Translations under genes and position numbers: made by a program | Source: Acidobacteriota bacterium | Lineage (GTDB): Bacteria > Acidobacteriota > Vicinamibacteria > Vicinamibacterales > UBA823 | Length of the DNA: 7,758 nucleotides | Direction: 5' to 3' | Assembly: GCA_003509065.1 (NCBI GenBank) | Contig: DODG01000361.1 | Coordinates: 762-8,519 of the forward strand | Part shown: positions 1 to 5,332 of the stretch, in pieces | Position numbering within the stretch: the stretch's first letter is position 1 | Layout of the letters: each line of letters opens with the position of its first letter | The notes under the pieces: model-generated | What the model saw: the letters and a program-made list of their open reading frames with translations, nothing else | Databases searched by the model: none | Told to the model about the DNA's origin: nothing

Positions 1-310
1 CATTGTGGCCATTCCCGTTACCATTGCTGGCAGAAACCACGCCTTTCAACAACAGTTTGACCTCGGCTGCAGATGTCGGCTTGCGGCCATCACTACCGCT
101 GAAAATCACATCCTCCATCCTGGAGCCCCGTAAACTTTTGGCACTCTGTTCACCAAGCACCCAGGTAATAGCGTCGACCAAGTTGCTCTTTCCGCATCCG
201 TTTGGGCCGACGATAGCCGTTACACCTTGATCGAATGCCAATTCAGAGCGGTCTGGAAAACTTTTGAAACCCGAGATCTCCAGGTTGTGCAGTTGAATAC
301 CTTGCTGCAT
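1..310 (-). CDS. smc: SMC chromosome segregation ATPase, N-terminal fragment (runs off the left edge)
   Basis: This is the first 103 codons of an SMC protein, the coiled-coil ATPase that compacts and organises the chromosome, in most bacteria together with ScpA and ScpB. The start is the ATG at 310-308. The residues shown are the N-terminal half of the ATP-binding head: a GFKSF motif at 14-18, a Walker A motif GPNGCGKSN at 35-43, then [18 protein letters not shown] at 45-62 and MEDVIFSGS at 65-73. These signatures separate SMC from the related RecN and Rad50 families. The hinge, coiled coils, signature motif and Walker B would lie beyond the window. A short Gly/Asn-rich stretch at residues 96-103 may be a small loop insertion in the head. 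A GAGGAG ribosome binding site eight bases upstream supports the start. The gene reads in the same direction as ctpA but lies 413 bases downstream of it, so it probably has its own promoter. Confidence 0.95.
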   Translation of the reverse strand, partial: MQQGIQLHNLEISGFKSFPDRSELAFDQGVTAIVGPNGCGKSNLVDAITWVLGEQSAKSLRGSRMEDVIFSGSDGRKPTSAAEVKLLLKGVVSASNGNGNGHN

Positions 311-723
311 TCCCTTGACTCCTCACCAAATAAATATGCCAAGCCAGTTGAACATCCGCGCATGTAAAACTAGCCGTACGGTTGGACGCAATCGAACGCC
401 GACGAACGGCTGGGAATTCCTCATAGGAACCTAGAGGGGTGCCATATTGTAAAATGACCACTAACTGCCCCCCTCGACCGAGGTAGGCACATATCCATCA
501 CCACCGGCCTAAAACGACTAAATACAGCAGTTAGCGACAAATACCGTGACTCCATCTCTTCAATCTAGAATCTACAGGCAGGTCCCGTTTCCATGCTTTT
601 ATTGGGCTAAGTGTACCAAGGTGCTACCCCTTGGGGCAAGAGTAATTTACCCCACAAAATATTGTGATCCAAAGCTGTCGCCAAGGCTTGTGAAACGAGA
701 AATGGGTGGGTTTACAGAACGTC
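311..723. other. 413-base gap between ctpA and smc, no convincing gene
   Basis: No tRNA or recognisable protein is visible here. Two short open frames touch it (minus 461-243, plus 546-782). Both look like chance frames: their products have no recognisable motif and each overlaps a real gene. Visible structure includes a perfect 6-bp inverted repeat CCAAGG/CCTTGG with a 7-base loop at 616-634, a 5-bp hairpin CACAA/TTGTG at 653-666, and a near-perfect inverted repeat CCTCGACCGAGG at 472-483. None is followed by a run of T on either strand, so none is a standard terminator. A weak minus-strand promoter for smc could be TTGGCG (684-679), a 17-base spacer and TATTTT (661-656). Each box matches consensus at four of six positions. 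Confidence 0.6.
319..324 (-). promoter_or_regulatory. Shine-Dalgarno sequence of smc
   Basis: On the minus strand this reads GAGGAG, with an 8-base spacer to the ATG at 310-308. It fixes the smc start, which also agrees with the usual SMC N-terminus. An overlapping minus-strand reading frame from about 461 to 243 is in a different frame and has no comparable site. Confidence 0.7.
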
Positions 724-2343
724 TCAGGGATTCACTAAGGTCTCGCTTTTCGATAAAAGCGAAAGTTCCTGGGCTTCCTTGAACCGGCTGAGGCCATACC
801 AAGCCTGTGGGTCGTCGTTCAACAACCTTTGACGAGCTTCGACGATCCCAAATAGAGCCAAGTCAATTTCATAGCGAATCAAACTGCGGATAAACAATCT
901 GTCGTTCATAAATAATTCTTCATTAATCGAGATCCGCTCACCGCTCAAAAACGATTTAAAGTCACGCATCATGGCATCAGACACCTCAAAACCTCGCGAA
1001 ACCGTCTCACGGCCTGTCGCCGTCGCAGTAATACGCGTGTCGCCATATGCGGAGTACTTTTGCGCGTAACGAGGAAATGTCTGCCGAGCGTAAAGTAATC
1101 TCCCGAATTCAGTTGGAACAAAACCCTCTATAGGGCCAGGCTTAAAAAAATCCGGTTCAATGCCGCCACCGCCATAGACCTGACGACCACCAGACGTGTA
1201 CTTTAAATCAGAGATCTCATGATCACGCTCCACTTCTTGCTCACGAAGAGAGTAAGTCAAATACTCAGAAAACTCACCGTCCCACGGACGTTGAATGAGT
1301 CGTCCGCTTGGCGTGTAATAGCGTGCCGTCGTTAGAGCAAGTCCAGCTCCTTGGCTTATACGGTAGACTGACTGCACCAGAGCTTTTCCAAACGTTGTTT
1401 CTCCAACGATTAAGCCACGATCATGGTCTTGCACCGCACCGGCAACAATTTCCGAAGCGCTAGCACTGTTTCTATTCACCAGTATTACCAATGGCAACTC
1501 AGTAAAATCACTGTCTTCACTGGCATGATAATCCTGGTCGGAATTCTGAATTCGCCCACGTGTATAAACAATCATGTCCCCACGAGTGAGGAATCGGTTT
1601 GCCACCTTAATGGCCTGGTCAAGTGGTCCACCGGGGTTATTCCTTAGATCAAGCAGTAACTGCTTCATCCCCTGACCGGACAAGTCGTGCAATGCATTAC
1701 TTAAATCGCGATCAGTCGTCTCTGAAAAATCACGTAAACGCACGTATCCCGTCGAACCATCAACCATGAAAGCACCGAGAATAGTGGGGATGTTGATTTC
1801 ATCTCGTTCGACCGTAAGTGGAATTAGCTCGTTGTAGCCCTCGCGGCGAATGGAGATGTTAACCGTCGATCCTTTAGGACCTCGCAACCGTTGCACTGCT
1901 TGGTCACTAGTCCAACCCTTGACATCCTCTCCTTCAATCCTCGCGATGACATCACCACGTCGAATCCCCTGTCGGTAGGCGGGCGACCCTTCGAATAGTG
2001 AGATAACAGAGATGTCACCATTACGAACCTGGATCGTGATGCCGAGGCCATAATAACGTCCCTCCTGTCGTTCACGCATTTGCGAGTACGAACGAGGATC
2101 CATAAAACTCGAATGCGGATCGAGTTTTTGAAGCATTCCGTTAATAGCACCGTACACGAGGCGCTCAGAGTCTACATCCCCAACGTAGGTTTCCTCAATA
2201 ACTGACAGAGCTGTCGCAAAAACTTTATATTTTTCGAAACTACTATCTTGAGTTGCTAATACTCGCCCACCAAACAAACCGCCTGTGACCGCTGAAAGGA
2301 ACACAGCCCAGACCGCAAGGGAGGAAGATCCGAGCATTTTCAT
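724..2343 (-). CDS. ctpA: C-terminal processing peptidase (S41 family) with PDZ domain and extra C-terminal region
   Basis: This is an S41-family serine protease, which cleaves proteins near their C-termini outside the cytoplasm. Counting from the ATG at 2343 (539 residues), a hydrophobic signal or anchor covers about 5-26. A helical region follows with GAINGMLQKLDPHSSF at about 65-80. A PDZ domain lies at about 94-168 (YYGLGITIQV, SPAYRQGIRRGDVI), then the catalytic core. The core contains DLRNNPGG, NRNSASASE with catalytic Ser295, and TTFGKALVQ with Lys320 and Gln324. These have the same spacing as the Ser/Lys/Gln triad of Bacillus CtpB. The core ends in YGGGGIEPD (390-398). Some 140 residues follow that I cannot assign to a domain; they look mostly helical. 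The start is uncertain: the frame continues upstream to a TTG at 2379, which would add 12 residues, and neither start has a good ribosome binding site. I prefer the ATG because it gives a compact signal, MKMLGSSSLAVW. The gene is divergent from tatA. Confidence 0.93.
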   Translation of the reverse strand: MKMLGSSSLAVWAVFLSAVTGGLFGGRVLATQDSSFEKYKVFATALSVIEETYVGDVDSERLVYGAINGMLQKLDPHSSFMDPRSYSQMRERQEGRYYGLGITIQVRNGDISVISLFEGSPAYRQGIRRGDVIARIEGEDVKGWTSDQAVQRLRGPKGSTVNISIRREGYNELIPLTVERDEINIPTILGAFMVDGSTGYVRLRDFSETTDRDLSNALHDLSGQGMKQLLLDLRNNPGGPLDQAIKVANRFLTRGDMIVYTRGRIQNSDQDYHASEDSDFTELPLVILVNRNSASASEIVAGAVQDHDRGLIVGETTFGKALVQSVYRISQGAGLALTTARYYTPSGRLIQRPWDGEFSEYLTYSLREQEVERDHEISDLKYTSGGRQVYGGGGIEPDFFKPGPIEGFVPTEFGRLLYARQTFPRYAQKYSAYGDTRITATATGRETVSRGFEVSDAMMRDFKSFLSGERISINEELFMNDRLFIRSLIRYEIDLALFGIVEARQRLLNDDPQAWYGLSRFKEAQELSLLSKSETLVNP

Positions 2344-2411
2344 AAACTTGATACTAGCAGATAACCCCCTATCCAACAATTAGTTCCAAGCGGTGACAGA
2401 TACCAGACTGC

Positions 2412-2440
2412 TTGACCAGAGAAGCGGACGTTTCTATAAT
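2412..2440 (+). promoter_or_regulatory. Strong sigma-70 type promoter for the tatAC operon
   Basis: The -35 box TTGACC (2412-2417) and -10 box TATAAT (2435-2440) are separated by 17 bases. That is five of six and six of six matches to consensus with the optimal spacing. The expected transcription start is A2447 or close to it. The only gene placed to use it is tatA, which would have a leader of about 136 bases. Confidence 0.75.
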
Positions 2441-2446
2441 GCAATC

Positions 2447-2567
2447 AGTTACTTGCACGTGCTGGAAACCCTCATGCCGAGGGTTCTGCTGTCGAGTTGC
2501 TGATTACCATAGATGTCGGTGTAATCATTTGTGATCTTGAAGCCGACAACAGTCAAACGTGCTAACG
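2447..2567 (+). ncRNA. Candidate structured 5' leader RNA of tatAC (closed stem, hairpin and pseudoknot)
   Basis: Hand-folding the predicted transcript gives a compact domain. Stem P1 pairs GTTA and GCACGT (2448-2451, 2455-2460) with ACGTGC and TAAC (2557-2566), leaving a 3-base bulge. It may extend inward with GCTG (2461-2464) and CAGT (2550-2553). Hairpin P2 is AACCCTC/GAGGGTT (2467-2473 with 2479-2485), seven perfect pairs and a 5-base loop. P3 pairs TGATTAC (2501-2507) with GTAATCA (2521-2527), seven perfect pairs. The P3 loop contains TGTCGG (2514-2519), which pairs with CCGACA (2543-2548), giving an H-type pseudoknot. The domain opens one base after the predicted transcription start and closes one base before the tatA Shine-Dalgarno sequence. 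I do not recognise it as a known riboswitch, 6S RNA, SRP RNA or ribozyme. It may be a regulatory leader; a separate small RNA is also possible. The structure rests on one sequence without covariation. Confidence 0.45.
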
Positions 2568-2573
2568 AAGGAG
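2568..2573 (+). promoter_or_regulatory. Shine-Dalgarno sequence of tatA
   Basis: AAGGAG with a 9-base spacer to the ATG at 2583. It lies immediately after the closing stem of the candidate leader RNA, so folding there could change ribosome access. Confidence 0.75.
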
Positions 2574-2582
2574 TGGTAGGCG

Positions 2583-2882
2583 ATGTTTGGTTCAATCGGA
2601 ATGCCCGAACTTATCATCATATTTGTAATTGCTTTAATTATTTTCGGACCACGTAAGCTGCCTGAACTTGGTAAATCTCTTGGCAAGAGTATCGGTGAAT
2701 TCAAGCGGGCTTCAAACGATTTAAGGAATACCTTGGAGGAAGAGATCCGCGTCGAAGAGCACAAACCACCACCGCCCAACACTCCAAAAAACGATCCAAT
2801 AGCTGAAAAAGATAATACAAACGACGAAAGTCAGACACCTCCGGCATCAACGCCTACTACGCCAAGTAAGAGTCAGTCGTAA
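2583..2882 (+). CDS. tatA: Sec-independent (twin-arginine) translocase subunit TatA
   Basis: TatA is the small membrane protein that oligomerises to let folded proteins with twin-arginine signals cross the cytoplasmic membrane. The 99-residue product has the family layout. A short N-terminus with GMPEL (6-10) leads into a single membrane helix at about 8-21. The hinge FGPRKLPELG (21-30) follows, then an amphipathic helix containing GKSLGKSIGEFKRAS (30-44) that lies along the membrane. Residues 60-99 form a Pro/Ser/Thr/Asn-rich, probably disordered tail. The FG hinge and the GEFK segment favour TatA over TatB, and no separate TatB gene follows. This suggests a two-component TatAC system or a bifunctional TatA, although a tatB elsewhere cannot be excluded. 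The gene is first in an operon with tatC, 20 bases downstream, and has a strong promoter and a long structured leader. Confidence 0.95.
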   Translation: MFGSIGMPELIIIFVIALIIFGPRKLPELGKSLGKSIGEFKRASNDLRNTLEEEIRVEEHKPPPPNTPKNDPIAEKDNTNDESQTPPASTPTTPSKSQS

Positions 2883-2902
2883 AGGTGGTTGATTAATTCT
2901 CG

Positions 2903-3727
2903 ATGGCGTTGGAATCAAAATCCGAAACACCCTCTGGCGAACTCGCTCCGTTACCACCAGGAGATACCGATCCTGACGATGATTCGTCAGCTGGTCGGAT
3001 GTCATTTCTGGATCACCTAGATGAACTCAGAAAACGTTTGGTCCGCACGGTGCTGGGAATTCTCGCCGGGTTCCTGATAGCATTTGGATTTATTAAATAT
3101 ATCTTCGAATTTATCATGGTGCCGTTGCAGCAGGTGCTCCCAGAGGGTGGAAAACTCATCTACACTGAACCGGGTGAAGCTTTCTTCCTCTACATGAAGA
3201 TTGCTGCACTAGCAGGTCTCGTGCTGGCGACACCATACACCTTGACCCAAGTCTGGCTCTTCATTTCCCCTGGCTTGTTTCAGAACGAAAAGCGATTCGC
3301 GATCCCTTTTGTTGTTTTTTCCACAATGTTTTTTATCGTGGGAGCTCTATTTTCACACTATGCCGTCTTTCCGCTAGCTTGGAAGTTTTTTGCGGGTTTC
3401 TCAACGGATTACATGGAGTTCTTGCCAAAAATTGGTCCGGTCTTTTCACTCTACGTCAAGATGCTCCTTGCCATGGGAATTGTCTTCCAACTGCCAACCC
3501 TTATATTCTTCTTGGCACGCCTCGGGCTAGTGACGCCAAAATTCCTTATCAAAAACACGAAGTACGCAATTCTAATTATTTTCATCATCGCTGCAATACT
3601 CACACCGTCTGCTGATCCAGTAACACAAACGGCCATGGCAGTGCCAATGATCATGCTTTACGGGTTAAGCATTCTGATTGCCCACGTATTTAGGAAACGT
3701 TCCCTCGACGATGAATCAACGAAGTGA
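2903..3727 (+). CDS. tatC: Sec-independent (twin-arginine) translocase subunit TatC
   Basis: TatC is the polytopic membrane receptor that binds the twin-arginine signal peptide and recruits TatA. The 274-residue product has six predicted membrane segments at roughly 46-68, 97-120, 132-155, 178-203, 219-233 and 243-262. The signature HLDELRKR (38-45) precedes the first segment, with Glu41 and Arg43 matching the signal-binding Glu15 and Arg17 of E. coli TatC. QVWLFISPGL (116-125) and NEKR (128-131) in the first cytoplasmic loop are typical of the family. The position of E. coli Glu170 is Gln196 here (FQLP). Residues 1-32 are an acidic extension rich in Asp, Ser and Pro. A later start at Met33 (position 2999) would give the common MSFLDHLDEL N-terminus. 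Neither start has a strong ribosome binding site: AGGTGG at 2883-2888 is 14 bases from the first ATG. The gene is probably co-transcribed with tatA. Confidence 0.96.
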   Translation: MALESKSETPSGELAPLPPGDTDPDDDSSAGRMSFLDHLDELRKRLVRTVLGILAGFLIAFGFIKYIFEFIMVPLQQVLPEGGKLIYTEPGEAFFLYMKIAALAGLVLATPYTLTQVWLFISPGLFQNEKRFAIPFVVFSTMFFIVGALFSHYAVFPLAWKFFAGFSTDYMEFLPKIGPVFSLYVKMLLAMGIVFQLPTLIFFLARLGLVTPKFLIKNTKYAILIIFIIAAILTPSADPVTQTAMAVPMIMLYGLSILIAHVFRKRSLDDESTK

Positions 3728-3741
3728 GACTACCGAGCGGT

Positions 3742-5193
3742 TCAATAGGCTTTCGCAAAATAAGCCTCTTCGTGCGCTGGTAAATCACACGCTATACACG
3801 TACCATGCACCTCAGATTTATCAAGCGGTAGATTTCTAATCGTTGCCTGTGTTGCAGCCTTAATTCGCTCTTCGCAAGACCGATCACCACACCACGGTGC
3901 AATTACAAACCCTGGCCTTCCTTGCATCATTTCCGTAAAGTCTTTATACGATTCTGTACGAATCGTCCGCTGCTCCTTAAAGTGACAGGCTCGTTCATAT
4001 AAATTATCTTGAATTTCTCTAAGAAGCGTCTGGACGGAAATCACCAAGCTGTCTCGCGACGTCGAAATTTTGTCCCTCGTATCACGGCGTGCCAACACGA
4101 CTTGAGATTTTTCGACATCCTTGGGGCCGATCTCTAGACGCAAGGGAACACCTCGCATTTCCCATTCAGAAAATTTCCATCCTGGAGTATAGGCTTCCCG
4201 GTCGTCAAGTTTGACTCGAATACCAGCATCTCGTAACTGCTGCTCAACAGCTGTGACGTGTGGCAGAACGGTCTCTTTCCAGTTTCCACGCTGAATTGGA
4301 ACGATCACGACTTGGTGTGGGGCGACCCGAGGTGGTAAGACCAGACCACTGTCATCGCCGTGCATCATGACAACACCACCAACCAAACGAGTGGACAAAC
4401 CCCAGGAAGTTTGCCAAACGTGCTGTACGGATTTGTCACGAGCCTGAAACGTGATGTCGAAGACCTTTGCAAAGTTTTGCCCTAAGTGATGGGAAGTCCC
4501 AGCCTGGAGTGCACGAGCATCACCCATCAAAGCCTCTATCGAATACGTATGCACTGCACCTGCAAATTTCTCGCTTTCGCTCTTTCTACCCTCCACAACA
4601 GGCATCGCGAGTTCACGTTCAGCGAAGTCTTTATAAACACCCAGCATTCGCAACGCCTCTTCCTCAGCCTCTTGCTCGGTTTCATGGGCAGTGTGACCTT
4701 CCTGCCAAAGAAATTCGGTTGTACGTAAAAATGGTCTAGTAACCTTCTCCCATCGGACAACATTTCCCCATTGATTAATGAGTAATGGTAAGTCACGCCA
4801 CGATTGAATCCATTTTGAGTACATCGTGCCTACAATTGCTTCAGACGTTGGTCTTACAACGAGCCGCTCATCCAACTCTTCGTCACCGCCGTGGGTAACC
4901 CAAGCAACTTGAGGTGCGAAGCCCTCAACATGAGCAGCTTCTTTTTTTAGAAGTGATTCCGGAATAAATAATGGGAAATAAGCATTAACATGTCCTGTCG
5001 CTTTAAATCGATCATCCAACGCTTTCTGCATCAACTCCCAAATCGCATAGCCGTACGGCCGAATAACCATAGAGCCCTTGACCGGTGAATAATCAGCGAG
5101 TTCGGCTTTTCTTACTACATCCAGGTACCACCTCGAAAAATCTTCTGACTGAGGAGTGATTTCCTTTACAAATGTAGTATTTTTCTCCGCCAT
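3742..5193 (-). CDS. proS: Prolyl-tRNA synthetase, archaeal/eukaryotic-like type with C-terminal zinc-site domain
   Basis: This class II enzyme attaches proline to tRNA-Pro using ATP. The 483-residue product is the shorter form found in archaea, eukaryotes and a subset of bacteria. It lacks the editing insertion between motifs 2 and 3 and carries an extra C-terminal domain. Visible landmarks are motif 1 around KGSMVIRPYGYAIWELMQ (39-56), the proline-site loop RPTSEAI (114-120), motif 2 TRPFLRTTEF (152-161) and motif 3 ending GLVLPPRVAP (283-292). An anticodon-binding domain covers about 293-400. Four cysteines (435, 440, 466, 469) fit the zinc site of the C-terminal domain, and the protein ends in AKAY, the characteristic C-terminus of this type. 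The ATG at 5193 is supported by AAGGTGG (5207-5201) with a 7-base spacer. The gene is divergent from aroB and convergent with tatC, with 14 bases between the stop codons. Confidence 0.97.
   Translation of the reverse strand: MAEKNTTFVKEITPQSEDFSRWYLDVVRKAELADYSPVKGSMVIRPYGYAIWELMQKALDDRFKATGHVNAYFPLFIPESLLKKEAAHVEGFAPQVAWVTHGGDEELDERLVVRPTSEAIVGTMYSKWIQSWRDLPLLINQWGNVVRWEKVTRPFLRTTEFLWQEGHTAHETEQEAEEEALRMLGVYKDFAERELAMPVVEGRKSESEKFAGAVHTYSIEALMGDARALQAGTSHHLGQNFAKVFDITFQARDKSVQHVWQTSWGLSTRLVGGVVMMHGDDSGLVLPPRVAPHQVVIVPIQRGNWKETVLPHVTAVEQQLRDAGIRVKLDDREAYTPGWKFSEWEMRGVPLRLEIGPKDVEKSQVVLARRDTRDKISTSRDSLVISVQTLLREIQDNLYERACHFKEQRTIRTESYKDFTEMMQGRPGFVIAPWCGDRSCEERIKAATQATIRNLPLDKSEVHGTCIACDLPAHEEAYFAKAY
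3747..3767. terminator. Possible hairpin between the convergent tatC and proS genes
   Basis: AGGCTT (3747-3752) and AAGCCT (3762-3767) form a perfect 6-bp stem with a 9-base loop, inside the last codons of proS and just after the tatC stop. It is the only inverted repeat of this size at the junction. There is no T-run on either strand, so it would be a weak or factor-assisted terminator at best. Confidence 0.25.
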
Positions 5194-5200
5194 CGATACG

Positions 5201-5207
5201 CCACCTT
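5201..5207 (-). promoter_or_regulatory. Shine-Dalgarno sequence of proS
   Basis: The minus strand reads AAGGTGG, with a 7-base spacer to the ATG at 5193-5191. It confirms the short N-terminus MAEKNTTFVKEITPQ. Confidence 0.7.
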
Positions 5208-5234
5208 AATTTTTGTTGATCCGCTCACAATTAC

Positions 5235-5280
5235 TGCACCCTTCAGTGTATTCGAGCGTAGGAGGGCTCCGAAGGGGGCA
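5235..5280. repeat. Inverted repeat between proS and aroB
   Basis: TGCACCCTTC (5235-5244) pairs with GAAGGGGGCA (5271-5280): nine pairs and one A-G mismatch around a 26-base loop, inside which GAGC (5254-5257) can pair with GCTC (5266-5269). A competing 6-bp pairing is GTAGGA (5258-5263) with TCCTAC (5291-5296). On the plus strand this would be part of the aroB leader if transcription starts upstream of it. The element also overlaps the candidate proS promoter. Confidence 0.35.
5245..5273 (-). promoter_or_regulatory. Weak candidate promoter for proS
   Basis: On the minus strand, TTCGGA (5273-5268), a 17-base spacer and TACACT (5250-5245) give a three-of-six and four-of-six match to the sigma-70 boxes. 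Transcription would start near 5238, about 45 bases before proS. The match is weak; it is listed because nothing better is visible upstream of proS. Confidence 0.25.
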
Positions 5281-5332
5281 AATTACTGTATCCTACCATC
5301 GAACACCTAAATTATTCTTACTCGGATTCACC

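Noticed and set aside
374..381. Palindrome CCGTACGG within an 11-base match to the proS coding region (near 5050)
   Set aside because: A single shared 11-mer, one copy inside a conserved coding stretch, is not enough to call a repeat family or binding site.
243..461. Minus-strand open frame of 72 codons overlapping the smc start
   Set aside because: It overlaps the well-supported smc N-terminus in another frame, has no recognisable motif, and the GAGGAG site is placed for smc.
743..762. Hairpin TCGCTTTT/AAAAGCGA as a ctpA terminator
   Set aside because: The 8-bp stem is perfect, but it lies inside the last codons of ctpA and is not followed by a T-run on the minus strand.
546..782. Plus-strand open frame of 78 codons beginning with GTG
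   Set aside because: It runs antisense into the end of ctpA, lacks a ribosome binding site and shows no domain or family resemblance.
4467..4796. Several open frames on both strands inside proS
   Set aside because: They lie fully within the proS coding sequence, whose motifs are intact, and their translations resemble no protein family.
5213..5332. Forty-residue N-terminal extension of AroB from a TTG
   Set aside because: AroB proteins normally start just before the YPVHIG strand; the extra stretch overlaps the control region and has no family similarity.
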